A stretch of 64,000 bases of DNA from assembly GCF_000227115.2 (NCBI RefSeq), contig NC_016489.1, positions 124,001 to 188,000 of the forward strand. Direction: 5' to 3'. The notes under the pieces were generated by a model. It had not been told where the DNA came from, made no database searches, and saw only the letters and a list, made by a program, of their open reading frames with translations. Below are positions 21,433-31,350 of this stretch, one piece after another (within the stretch, counting starts at the first letter, position 1; every line of letters begins with the position of its first letter). The position numbers were made by a program, and so were the translations under genes. The DNA comes from Naumovozyma dairenensis CBS 421 (Eukaryota > Ascomycota > Saccharomycetes > Saccharomycetales > Saccharomycetaceae).

Positions 21433-21792
21433 CCTTTTTTTTTCGGTTTCCTTCATTACTATAGATTTTTAATTGTATATATGTATATATTTTCTTTTTT
21501 TCGTGGCAACAGAAAAATTGATTTTTTACGTCGTTCGTTTGGGTTATTTTGCGACATACTTTTAAGGTAGCAAACTTCATGTTGGTGGCAAATGTAAACA
21601 AAACATGATCATGATAAATGTAACATATACAATAGTACGAAGATAAGGAATAGTGGAACTTGTATTCCAAACAAAAAAGAATATTTTACGAACGAAGAAG
21701 ACCGGTGTTCTTGTATTAACAATTTGTAATAGTTGTAAATAAACATATCATCATATCCATTAGTAAAAGAAAAAGAGTAGTTTAGAATTTTG
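21433..21792. other. intergenic between the YMR253C homologue and MLO1
   Basis: Terminator-like T runs just after 21432 and AT-rich promoter of MLO1; no gene seen. Confidence 0.4.
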
Positions 21793-22326
21793 ATGTTTAG
21801 AAAAGGGTTTAACTACTTCAAAGGTTGTTCAAAGCTTGGTTATAGAAATGTTAAACAAATGGTATACTCGAGGACATTTATAAGATGTATTTCCATTAAT
21901 ATCCATACTACCAAGCCTTTGCAATCAACCTCGAAAAACATCAATGGGGTTGGTTATAAAAAATGGTATGAATTGACATTGAAAGAGAAGCATCAATTTA
22001 TAAATTCATTTGTTGAAAATTATAAACTTCATTATCCAAGTTCGAAAACCAACGTTTCGTTGAAGGCATTAGCATTGGGTATTGATGAATATCAAGATAG
22101 TCCATCTGTTTTTGGTATTTTCTATAATGATATTTGGTTACGAAGGGTAAAAGAGAATACAACAAAAAAAGTACGGACGAGAATACCTATTATAAGAATA
22201 TTAACCGGTATTTCAAGAAAAAGGCATGCGAAGACCGATTTTCACATCCAAGTTTCCAGAGTTTATTGTTTCGTAGGTAAAAGTTTTTTACAAAACTTAT
22301 GTATATATATATATATACATATTTAA
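21793..22326 (+). CDS. MLO1: mitochondrial protein of unknown function (MLO1/YMR252C position)
   Basis: From the ATG at 21793 the protein has 177 residues. The N-terminus is basic and Arg/Ser-rich with no acidic residues over about 50 positions, consistent with mitochondrial import. A middle block, YKKWYELTLKEKHQFINSFV to the SVFGIFYNDIW region (about 58-118), looks structured. In S. cerevisiae the gene at this position, between YMR253C and HOR7, is YMR252C/MLO1 (134 residues), a mitochondria-localised protein of unknown function; the name is assigned by position. The last 20 residues (SFLQNLCIYIYIHI) come from an AT-rich TATATA run and may simply be readthrough into non-conserved sequence. 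Confidence 0.7.
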   Translation: MFRKGFNYFKGCSKLGYRNVKQMVYSRTFIRCISINIHTTKPLQSTSKNINGVGYKKWYELTLKEKHQFINSFVENYKLHYPSSKTNVSLKALALGIDEYQDSPSVFGIFYNDIWLRRVKENTTKKVRTRIPIIRILTGISRKRHAKTDFHIQVSRVYCFVGKSFLQNLCIYIYIHI

Positions 22327-22664
22327 TGAAGATTAAAATCCCAAAAAAAGAAAGAAATTTTTGTCTAATATTATTAAATTATATTATTATAATAGATAGC
22401 TATTTTATTGAATACTTTTTCTCTTAAATAATTACACAGGGAGTTTTTATTTTGACAAAACACCTGTCTCGATACTTGACATCGATTTTTTCCATTTCAA
22501 ACCTTTTGTCTTTGCATCAAAGATTTAAAATATATAACAATTCTTTTCTTTTTTTTTGATTCGGTATTAGTTTCGTTGTTGTTGTTATTGTTGTTGTTGT
22601 CCATTTTATAATTCGTTATTATGATAAAAAAAAAATCATTACAATTAAGATAAAGATACATTCA
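22327..22664. other. convergent 3' region of MLO1 and HOR7
   Basis: AT-rich region with homopolymer T runs and a GTT/TTG tandem run near 22578-22600. No gene seen. Confidence 0.4.
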
Positions 22665-22841
22665 TCATAATAGGAAAGCGGCAACACCAGCTACAGCAGC
22701 ACCAAGTAAACCTGCACTAGCAGCTTTACTAACACCACCTATAGCAGCATTACTGGAACTTGACGAACTATTAGATTCATTTGCAGCTTGAGCTAATCCG
22801 ATAACGGTGATTGCAGAAACTAAGATTGATGTGAACTTCAT
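22665..22841 (-). CDS. HOR7: Hor7/Ddr2-type small stress-induced surface protein
   Basis: A 58-residue reading frame, short enough to be overlooked. It starts MKFTSILVSAITVIGLAQAA, a signal peptide, then a Ser/Asn stretch (NESNSSSSSSN) and a hydrophobic Ala/Gly-rich C-terminal segment ending GVAAFLL. This is the exact architecture and length of S. cerevisiae Hor7 (59 residues) and its duplicate Ddr2, which are abundant plasma-membrane-associated proteins induced by hyperosmotic and other stress. Location between MLO1 and GAD1, in the expected orientation, matches YMR251W-A. The 1.1-kb upstream region carries AGGGG stress elements. Codon use is that of a highly expressed gene. Confidence 0.93.
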   Translation of the reverse strand: MKFTSILVSAITVIGLAQAANESNSSSSSSNAAIGGVSKAASAGLLGAAVAGVAAFLL

Positions 22842-23979
22842 TTTATTGTTTTGCTTTGTTTTGTTTTGTTTTTGTTTGATTAATTATTTGGGTAAAAAAT
22901 ACAGATACGTGTCTTTTCTTCCTTGATTACCTTTTGTTTTTGCAGTTGAACAATAAGAAGAAGAATTGTGTTAAAAGGTAAAATAAAAACTTACAATTTA
23001 ATTCGAGCTTATATACTAATGAGAGGGAGGATGGGAGGCGAAGCTAAGATATACATAAATAATTCAAGATGTGTTAAATGAATGAAAGGTTAAAGTCTCC
23101 TCCTCCCTTACTCCCTTGAGTCCTCCCTTTCGTCACGAAGAAACCACGCAGCTCTTACGTTCAAAATTGAATATTTCATCAATCAATCAGTCAATCAATC
23201 AATTAACTCTCCCTTCTCCCAGCTTCTAGTGGCAACTAATGCGATAATTAATTAATTAATTAGTTAGTTAGTTGAAGATAAGGATAAGGAAAGAAATACA
23301 TCATCACTTTTGAATTGGATTCGAAGAGAGGGTCCGTTCCGCATCGAGAAAGGAAGTTGGGAAATGCCACAGCCCTTCGAGTGGGCGCCTTCACCTATAC
23401 ACAGAAATACCCCGCTACAAAAGCAAGGCTGTGCTGGGAGGGAAGGGGGGCTCGGCCCAAAAAGGGGGGTTTTATGTGCGTATATTTTCTTCCTGTAAGG
23501 GGCGTCCTTTAAATATACCGCATTTGGATACATATTATCACTGGACTCCCTTATTTCCTTCTTTGGGTAGTCGATGATGTTTCCCAAAAGGGAACTGTAC
23601 GTAAAGAAGTCAAGTCGGGGCTTAAAGTGCGGAACATATTTTATTGAGTGGTTGTATGTATGGGTTTTTTTGGAATTCACACAGTATTTTCATTTGTATT
23701 TGTAGTTGCGGTGTATCGGCTCGGCTTCGGTCCACCGCAAGAAAAGGAAATTCGATGCCAAGCCATTTTTACCAGAATAATTCTGTCACAATCTGTGCGT
23801 ATGAGTGGCACACAAGACGCTAAAACATGCCAATAAATAGAAAGAAATACATATTTTCGAATTATAGGTAGTACCACGTACATATGTAGATATGTATTAG
23901 ACCATTTATGTGGAATATAAATAAAGAACTTGGTTCAATGTAAATAAAAAAGGCCCCTTTAACAAAAGATACTCACCGC
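22842..23979. promoter_or_regulatory. long HOR7 upstream region with stress elements
   Basis: About 1.1 kb separates HOR7 from the 3' end of GAD1, where S. cerevisiae has GTO3; no GTO3 sequence is recognisable. Three AGGGG stress-response cores lie at 23444-23448, 23463-23467 and 23498-23502, within 60 bases, about 600 bases from HOR7. ATCA and ATTA tandem runs lie near 23177-23202 and 23247-23270. Short reading frames in the G-rich 23300-23510 block are not supported. Confidence 0.45.
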
Positions 23980-25740
23980 TCAACATGTCCCTCTGTAATT
24001 TCTTGTTACTCTTTCCTTCAATTTCTCATCTTCTTCTGATTCTGGAGAGGCTAACGTTAATAACATATCATATATGAATTGACGTTTGCCTTCTTTAGTT
24101 TGCTTTTCTTGTTCAGCATGCTCTTCAACTTTTTCATAACATGATAACAATTTGGTAATAATATTCTCAATATCTATAATCAACAATTGAGCGAAATCTA
24201 ATTTCATTTCAGTTCTAAATACAACTCTTAATACTTCCCAATTACTTGAATCATCAGATGAATTTGGTAATGGATAATTCGGAACAATCCAACCGCGAGT
24301 TCTCAATAACTTGGAAATAATAGCTTGTGGAATCTCAGGATATGCTTCATTGAAATGCTTGGATAATTTAAACGCAATTAATGGTACCCCCGGTTTAAAA
24401 TCTTGTGGGTTTTCCCAATAATCAGTAACATTATCTGGAACCTTATCATCAGATATACGTTCATGAATACCACTAATAACTTCAATATAATCTTGTAATT
24501 TTTCACTTTTCAATAACGAATATGCAAATGTTCTCGCGACAAATAATGATTTCAAAAAATGATTCTTATACCCAGTAAACCCCAATGAAACGAAATTATA
24601 ATATTGATGAACTACTTGGAATCCAGGTCTTGAGAAATTTAAATTAAATGTTTCCTCTACTCCACCAAGATATTTCAATCTAAATCTTAATTCAGGTGGT
24701 AAATAAGATTGATCTTTCCAAAGAGCCCAACCTAACCCTGGCGTAGTCAAACCAAACTTATGACCACTCGTATTAATACTAACAACACGAGGATTATTAA
24801 ACCCCCATCTTTCTAAACCAAATTTTTTCATATGACTTGCTTCAAATGAAAATGGAACAATAAATCCACCAGATGCACCATCTACATGAATTGGAATTTC
24901 CTTATTAGACCAACTTGGATGTTGAATTTCAATCTCAGTCAACACATCAGCAACTTCTTCCACATTCTCTAAATGTCCCGTATAAGTAGTCCCCAATAAA
25001 ACATAACATCCAATAGTATTTTCATCTACATAATCCCATAATTTTCTTGGATCCAAACAATACTTAGATTCCTTACAAACAGGAATTAATCTGCATTCCA
25101 CTTCAAAATACCTAGCAAATTTTTCCAACGCAACTTGACATGCAGAACTCATTAAAATATTAGGTTTCTCTACACTCTTCCCAGCCTTTTTCATCTTAGC
25201 TTCCCAAATTTTCTTCATAGCAAGACCACCTAACATGATAGCTTCACTAGATCCAGTAGTAGCACATCCAATGGGTTCCATATCTGGGTTTGATTTCCAT
25301 AATTTTGCTAACATAGAAATACAACGTTGAGTTAATTCAATCAATTGTGGATATTCATCATTATCAGCTAAATTCTTATCAATGTTTTCCATAATTAATC
25401 TATTTGCAATTTGTGTCGTCGTAGTGTTAACGAAACTTGCTAAATTTAAATGAGGATTACCATCCAAAGTCAATTCATTATGGATCAAATCGTATGCAGT
25501 TTGTTCGGGAAGTCCATGGTTAGGGATGATGTATTTGTTGTTGGATTCATCAAATGTATTGGTGGTGGCACCATGATATGACATTTGTTGTAGGTTTGAA
25601 GATAATAATTTTACATCTTCTAATCCTACTATACTTTGACGTGGTCCTCTTTGGAATTGTGGGATATCTACTTCAGAAGGGCCACGGTCAGAAGCAGGTG
25701 GTGAGACGCCTTTCTGTCTTGTTGAATGAGAATGTAGCAT
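23980..25740 (-). CDS. GAD1: glutamate decarboxylase
   Basis: A 586-residue group II PLP-dependent decarboxylase (S. cerevisiae Gad1 has 585). The cofactor lysine is K328 in SINTSGHKFGL; other family motifs are CATTGSSEAIMLGGLA (about 159-174), the PLP-Asp region IPIHVDGASGGFIVPF (about 282-297) and GVEETFNLNFSRPG. The enzyme converts glutamate to GABA and CO2 in the cytosol and supports oxidative-stress tolerance in S. cerevisiae. The N-terminal 60 residues are less conserved. The gene is intact and in the expected orientation, but its neighbour on the upstream side is SPE2 and not the chromosome XIII partner. Confidence 0.98.
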   Translation of the reverse strand: MLHSHSTRQKGVSPPASDRGPSEVDIPQFQRGPRQSIVGLEDVKLLSSNLQQMSYHGATTNTFDESNNKYIIPNHGLPEQTAYDLIHNELTLDGNPHLNLASFVNTTTTQIANRLIMENIDKNLADNDEYPQLIELTQRCISMLAKLWKSNPDMEPIGCATTGSSEAIMLGGLAMKKIWEAKMKKAGKSVEKPNILMSSACQVALEKFARYFEVECRLIPVCKESKYCLDPRKLWDYVDENTIGCYVLLGTTYTGHLENVEEVADVLTEIEIQHPSWSNKEIPIHVDGASGGFIVPFSFEASHMKKFGLERWGFNNPRVVSINTSGHKFGLTTPGLGWALWKDQSYLPPELRFRLKYLGGVEETFNLNFSRPGFQVVHQYYNFVSLGFTGYKNHFLKSLFVARTFAYSLLKSEKLQDYIEVISGIHERISDDKVPDNVTDYWENPQDFKPGVPLIAFKLSKHFNEAYPEIPQAIISKLLRTRGWIVPNYPLPNSSDDSSNWEVLRVVFRTEMKLDFAQLLIIDIENIITKLLSCYEKVEEHAEQEKQTKEGKRQFIYDMLLTLASPESEEDEKLKERVTRNYRGTC

Positions 25741-26933
25741 CTTTTTCTGTGTAAGCTAATTGATTTCCTTTTTGTCCTTGTTTTTACATTATTAAGAAAG
25801 AAGCTTCATAGTGAAGCGTGAGTTAATCGACAATATACTATTGTCATATTTATATAGGATTACATATATATCAAGCTTGAATATATCTTCATCAGGTTTC
25901 TTGGTTCTGATCCTGGTCGTTTGGGTTTTGTTTCCCCAGGTCTAATTTTACATTCCATGCCTCGCTTGAGAAGAGATATAGTACGTATCTTCTTCCCCTT
26001 ATTGAAATCGAGGTTCCTATATAGCTATAACGTTCTCCAACTGTCGTACAACCTGTACAGGAGAGGAGAACAAGAGGTTAAAAATAAACAGGAAAGTAAT
26101 GGGATGGAAAGGAGAACTTACCATCTGTTCATACATATTTAGGATGTGGAGGTACATTTGTACTATTATTAGGAGAGAATGCCAATTAAACTTAACGCGA
26201 TGATGGGCCATCTTCCTATATGTTCCGATAAGAAAGACTGAAAGGTCAAAAATGACACATAATATTTCAAGATTTATTACTCGGCGTAACATATTATGGG
26301 AAACAGATATTAATAGATAAAAAATACAATATATTACGCAATATCCTCCCGATAGCTATCTGAAACATTAAGTCTGTGAATGGTTAAAGAAAAAGAGTGA
26401 GAATGATACCTACGGTGTTGAAAACGTAAGAACAGTAGGTGTTCCATTGCATTTGACTTGGCACATCAATACACAATTTGAATAATACCATTGTGTGGTA
26501 TCTCCTTATATCTTCACTTTCTGCTCGTCTCATTTTTTCTTTGAAGTTGTAGCAGAAAGTATTGGGGGACACTATATAGTCGTCAAGTCAGGGTTCTGTA
26601 CAGAGTACCGTTTTACTCCACAAAATGATTAGTTGCTACTAATGTTCCCAATAAAATCCACGAGCTTTGCAATACTTTTGCGGTGACATATTACATAGAG
26701 TGTGACGAATTTCAATATTAAATATAGTCTAAGTTTTCTCAGCATCGTCTTGCTTGAACTGTATATTTTATAGATAATGTTGGGTGCATTGCCAACAACA
26801 CATATAAATATGGCCTAAATTAAGCTCCCAGTATATGTGTCTACCAAAAAAAAAAGCGATATCATATTAATGTTAATATGTATATACACATATAAATAAT
26901 GAATATAGCTATCACATAGTTCTATCTTCTTTC
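25741..26933. other. intergenic between SPE2 and GAD1
   Basis: GAD1 promoter and SPE2 3' flank. A GAAGCTTC with a nearby GAA (25799-25814) resembles a gapped heat-shock element. A 20-base hairpin-capable sequence lies at 26779-26798. Short reading frames at 26017-26292 and 26384-26572 are not supported as genes. Confidence 0.4.
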
Positions 26934-28196
26934 CTATTCTATTTTTTTATCAACGTCATGATCTTTCAATTCAAATCTAATATATAATAATTGATAGTCT
27001 TCCAGATCATAAACGATTTTATCCCTTTTCGAATAGTTTGGAATTTGTTCCACAACATTCATCAATTTAATGAATGAAGTACTTGAACTACCCTTGCAGA
27101 AAAACGTCATACAAAATTCCTTTGGATTGAAAACATTAATGACACGTCTCATTACATCGATATTATCTTGTTTGTTTAATGAAATGGATTTCACTGGGAC
27201 ATTACTTTCAAAAGATGCATATGACCAACCCTTTTCCGGCGTAATATGTAAAGTATAATAATATTGTTCATCCAGTATCATATTGGAAGAATATCCACAT
27301 GGTGAGAATGCAAATGCATCATGATGGAAAGATACACCTGAATTATTTTCATAGATTTTATCTAACTTTGTCTTTTTAGTCATATTATAACCTAATAAAT
27401 GTCCTTCATCGTCTGCATCGCCATCTGTCTTGTTGATATTCGTAGTAGTATCTTTGACGCCATTCGCTATTGGTTTAATTTCCCTGTTGCAAACAAACTG
27501 TTGAGAACAATTGCTATTTAACCCAGTCATCAAAATTTCCAATGTTTCATCATCGTCCTCATCATCATCTTTTTCAGAATCGGGTGATGATCCATGGCGT
27601 AGTTTCTTGTTTGTATCGGTAACATAAAGGTTCCAATGGTTTTCCTTATCATTTCTTCCAACAAGGTAACTTCTTCCATTAGCGAAGAATTTATTCAAAT
27701 AATCCACTTCATCATTCCAATTCTTATGAATCGATCTTTGTTTCAATGGGAACATAAAGCTTCTCCTAGAATAGAAAACCTTAAAAGGTTCATATTTCCC
27801 TTGTTCATTGGTCATAATCCATCCCAACTCCACTTCGATGATCTTAAACAATTCCTCTAAACAAAATAAAGTCGTTGTAGTACCACACGTCTTCAAAGTG
27901 ATCTTATGATCATATACGAACAAGGAAGACTCACTTAACAAGAATGCATCCATGTCAGAGGTGGATTTAATAGATAATACTTCGCATTGGACCAATTTCA
28001 AAATCTGGACCCATTTATTGACTTCAATGTTTCTCAATGTCTTGGTGTTCTTCTCAGAGAGACATTTTTTGTTAGGATAGAACCAAATTTCTAACAGTTT
28101 TTCAGGACCTTCAAATGCCTCTGTAGAGTCTAGTGTGGCTGATAATTGGTGGTCAATGTATGAATGGTTGGTTAATTCCTTTATTGTGATTGTCAT
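26934..28196 (-). CDS. SPE2: S-adenosylmethionine decarboxylase proenzyme
   Basis: The 420-residue protein matches AdoMet decarboxylase of S. cerevisiae (396). The proenzyme autocleavage motif LLSESSLFV is present, with the predicted cleavage between Glu89 and Ser90, generating the pyruvoyl cofactor; the downstream KTCGTTTTLFCLEELFKIIE block (about 101-120) is also conserved. The enzyme makes decarboxylated AdoMet for spermidine and spermine synthesis in the cytosol. The extra length is mainly an acidic insertion (SEKDDDEDDDETLE, about residues 206-219). In S. cerevisiae SPE2 is YOL052C, next to DDR2, the duplicate of HOR7, so its presence here reflects the ancestral gene order before duplicate loss. 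Confidence 0.97.
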   Translation of the reverse strand: MTITIKELTNHSYIDHQLSATLDSTEAFEGPEKLLEIWFYPNKKCLSEKNTKTLRNIEVNKWVQILKLVQCEVLSIKSTSDMDAFLLSESSLFVYDHKITLKTCGTTTTLFCLEELFKIIEVELGWIMTNEQGKYEPFKVFYSRRSFMFPLKQRSIHKNWNDEVDYLNKFFANGRSYLVGRNDKENHWNLYVTDTNKKLRHGSSPDSEKDDDEDDDETLEILMTGLNSNCSQQFVCNREIKPIANGVKDTTTNINKTDGDADDEGHLLGYNMTKKTKLDKIYENNSGVSFHHDAFAFSPCGYSSNMILDEQYYYTLHITPEKGWSYASFESNVPVKSISLNKQDNIDVMRRVINVFNPKEFCMTFFCKGSSSTSFIKLMNVVEQIPNYSKRDKIVYDLEDYQLLYIRFELKDHDVDKKIE

Positions 28197-29281
28197 CTTG
28201 CTATGCGGTTTCGAGGTTGTAGTGATGGTGCTGCTGCTTGGTTAAATAAATTGTTACAGAATATGTAACATAAACGAATCAAGACTTTTTGGACCTAGGA
28301 TTAACGGACAGATCAACGAAAGAAGAAATTAATTTATAGAAGTTTGTTTCCGCTCAATGGATCGGGGTTTCTTTATCTTTTACGAGGGTATGTCAAAAGT
28401 TCCATTTCACTCTTCCAGTATGTCAAGAAAATTTTTCAATAATATTGTTGTCAGTCGCCTAAAAGTCTTTTGTATCGCTCAAATTCCTCGAAGCTTCAAT
28501 GGAAGTTGACAAAAAGAAGGTGAGAAGATGAGAAGATATGAGAAGATTAAAATAAATGAAAGTGAGTGAGCGTATATATAGATATGTATATATATAAGCT
28601 ACTAGTTAGGGCTACGAAACTTGTGACTAAATCTAAGACTCATTTTCCATTTTGGAATTATGGTTGGATATGGGCCAGACTCGAATTTCTGTTTAGTTTT
28701 GATTAATGATAATGACAACAATATGTGGTAAATACTAATGATTACATCACTGTTGGGACATTAGAATTTCGTTCATAAAAGGGCTAAGACTTTGATATAT
28801 AATAATGATGTTCCTGTGACCAAGGAATACGACAAGGAAGTACTGCGGTGTCAATATCATATATAGGACTCCCAACCAGCATCTCATCTTCTGCAAGTAC
28901 AAGAAAGGCTGAAAAGAAAGATATTACCAACGATATAGCTAAGATTAATAGTGAAGAATTCCAAAACGACTCATAAGAATGATGGAAGTAAAATAACAGT
29001 TGAGAAAACAATGAACATAATAACTTCGCAGCTCCTTTTAAATAAATGAGAGGGTCGATCAATACTGATGAGGTTCAAGGATTAGTGGAGAAATATCGAC
29101 AACGTCAAACGTTAAACAGAAACTAAAGGCTAAACATAGAAGTAAAACTACTTTCCCTATCGGTGAGAAGAAAAACAGATAGGCTATTACAGATGAGATG
29201 GTTAAATCGAAAAGAAAAACAGCGTTAAAGAACAAACTTCTTTAAGCTATGAGGATACGGACTCTAAAATCAACAATACTT
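28197..29281. other. SPE2 upstream region, no supported gene
   Basis: Divergent/upstream region of SPE2. A 92-residue reading frame at 28784-29062 (minus) has a hydrophobic stretch but an unusual, unrecognised remainder; it adjoins the retroelement relic and may be further decayed element sequence. Confidence 0.35.
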
Positions 29282-30183
29282 CTAATAATGGTACTACTCC
29301 TCAAAAGATTAACTCCAACATGCTAAAATATACTTCATCCTAAAACAGTATCTAATATATATTATTCACTATTATTATTACTGCTCACCATACCGGCATA
29401 CTACTCTAGCCATTTACACACTTGTGGTCCTTGTTGTATGCGTTACCACATCTGTAACATTTTCCATTCAACAACAGACTAGTAGTTTTCTCGGTCAGGA
29501 CACCATAGACCAAAGCATTGACGTAAAGCCTTTTTGGAAAACACAATTTCAATTCCCTACTGGAATTATTTTGATTGAATGGAATATTTCTATTACCTCT
29601 ATTAGTGTTTACCAACATGGCCTTATTTGAACGAAAAGTGGTCTTACCAGCTTGGTCATCAAAAGAGAAGTTACTAGGGTCTCTAAAAAACCTTCTTATA
29701 ACACCTTTTGGACCAATGAAATCAGCTTCAGGGTCGTCTCTGATCAAAGTTACCAGTTTCACCTTTAACAAATTTCAATTGTGTGGAACCTTTCCAATAT
29801 TATCTAACCACAACTGAGCGTCAGTTAAATTTTGGGTAACTGAAAACATATCAGGGTTCTCCTCTTTTAGGGCTTCCCTTGCATCAAGCCTACTAATGAC
29901 GAAATCCCGATTCCTCTTCGATTTCTTTGGCTTTCAGTTTGGACATTGCATCGTCAAATGTCACAATATCTTTGTTATTCTGTTTCTCAGTACAGATACC
30001 TTCAAAGATCTCAACCAACGAGGCTTTGTTGTACTTCAGCGGTGGAGCTTCCATGGTACTCTTAATCGAATACCACAGATTATCATGTAACACAACCCTA
30101 TAATGATCAGCCAAAGGTTTACCCAGGTCCAAGAGATCTGGCATGTCCTCCGTTAGAAAATCTAAGTTATATTCCATCACCAA
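29282..30183 (-). pseudogene. decayed LTR-retroelement gag fragment (left arm of an inverted repeat)
   Basis: Reading the minus strand, fragments of one degenerate gag-like protein are spread over two or three frames: an N-terminal piece from 30183 to 29893 (KPLADHYRVVLHDNLWYSIK region), a middle piece containing DAREALKEENPDMF near 29880-29790, and a C-terminal piece from about 29770 to 29406 ending in a zinc-knuckle-like CYRCGNAYNKDHKC. Frameshifts and stops separate them, so it cannot encode a full protein. The Cys-Cys-His-Cys spacing resembles the variant knuckle of some Ty3/gypsy gags more than the classical one, but family assignment is an inference. No LTRs were found. Confidence 0.65.
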
Positions 30184-30197
30184 ATCTAATGCCGATA

Positions 30198-30625
30198 AAG
30201 TTACTTCAAACTTCAGAGAGGATATTGAAACTGATTTAACTGGTCCAAAAAAGTGTTATAAGAAAGTTCTTCAGAGGCCCCAGTAACTTTTTTTGATGAC
30301 CGGACTGGAAAGTCTACTATTGGTATTAATAAAGTAACGTTGGTTAACAGTAATAAGTCTCAGTAGAAGCATTAAACTTAAACCAAATTATTGTACTTAT
30401 CAAAAAGACTTTGTGTCAATGGTTTGGTCTATGGTATCCTGAGCGAAAAGACGGCTAGTCTACGAATGTGTTAACACATACACAACAAGGAAGACAAATG
30501 AGGGAAATGGCTAGAAAAATATGCCGCTATGGTGAGTAGAAATAGTAATAGTGAATACTATGTTTTAGATACTGTTTATATTTTATCATGTTTGGAGTTA
30601 ATCCTTTGGAGAGTAGTTATATTAT
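30198..30625 (+). pseudogene. decayed gag fragment, right arm of the inverted repeat
   Basis: A second, more degraded copy of the same gag C-terminal region in opposite orientation. Translation in shifting frames gives LCVNGLVYGILSEKTASL, against LYVNALVYGVLTEKTTSL in the left arm, followed by stop codons where the zinc knuckle should be. It is not coding. Confidence 0.7.
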
Positions 30626-31350
30626 TAACCTCTCCTTTCTTCTCTTGGACATGTTACAATGTCGTCGACAAGAGAGATTATATGTTTACGTAGTAAGTAA
30701 GAGACTGTTCCTACAGAATAGATTTAATAATCTATTAGCAATACCAGGCGAAATAATAAATCTCATTGGGCATCACTTGGGCTGAAAGCCATACGACCCA
30801 TAATGAAACATAATAAACGTCGAGACTCTGGTTGCGTAAAGTACATCCTTGGTCTTGAGGTCAGTAAAAACAATCATACTCGATATCTTGAAGTACTTCC
30901 CATATCTTGGAAGAAGAAGCCGATACTTGTGCATTGATATAATTACTAATGTTCAGAATAGTCAATAACAGAACCTTGATTTCTTTCTATCCTTCCATAC
31001 AATAGGTAGTTTATTCAGGTGTATCTCTAGACGGTGTACCGTAACTGATTTAACTATGTCTTCTTCCATTATCTTGTTATTCTTGCTGATTGGAACTAGT
31101 ATGTAGTCTATTTCACGTAGGTAATGAACCGCATATTTCATGGAGTAAACATCAAGCATGACGCGCTATGTAAGTAAGTAATGACAGTACATTGTACGTA
31201 AGTGGCAAATTTATATACACATCGTTACAACAACAGCTACCATTGCAATTCTGGTATATAATCAAGCCATCCAGACCACCAGCTAGCTACAAAATATTTC
31301 AAGCTGAGGGGATCATTTTTTCGCAGTTGCTGATCCATTTGCTATAAAAT
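30626..31350. other. RKR1 upstream region, no supported gene
   Basis: The similarity to the left arm fades after about 30625. Short frames at 30588-30785 and 30962-31159 are not recognisable. The RKR1 promoter must lie in the last few hundred bases. Confidence 0.4.

Larger units (their letters stand above)
29282..30625. repeat. imperfect inverted repeat of retroelement fragments
   Basis: The segment 30198-30625 on the plus strand is homologous to the minus strand of 29282-29765. Matching landmarks on the two arms include GGTCCAAAA..GTGTTATAAGAA, TGGTCTATGGT.TCCTGA, ACAACAAGGA and GGAGTTAATC. Similarity by eye is roughly 65-75 percent with small indels. The loop between arms, about 430 bases, is the N-terminal part of the left-arm copy. 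A transcript through both arms would fold into a long hairpin. Confidence 0.8.

Noticed and set aside
23310..23512. Two overlapping plus-strand frames in the G-rich HOR7 upstream block
   Set aside because: They overlap each other in different frames, have no promoter context, and sit on stress-element sequence.
26779..26798. TGTTGGGTGCATTGCCAACA as a joined pair of LTR ends
   Set aside because: It is a small perfect-armed hairpin, but no LTR body or element sequence lies on either side.
28784..29062. 92-residue hydrophobic frame as a small membrane protein gene
   Set aside because: No recognisable homologue or promoter, and it adjoins decayed retroelement sequence; probably fortuitous.
30962..31159. 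Short minus-strand frame before RKR1 as retroelement integrase or RT
   Set aside because: No catalytic motif could be identified.
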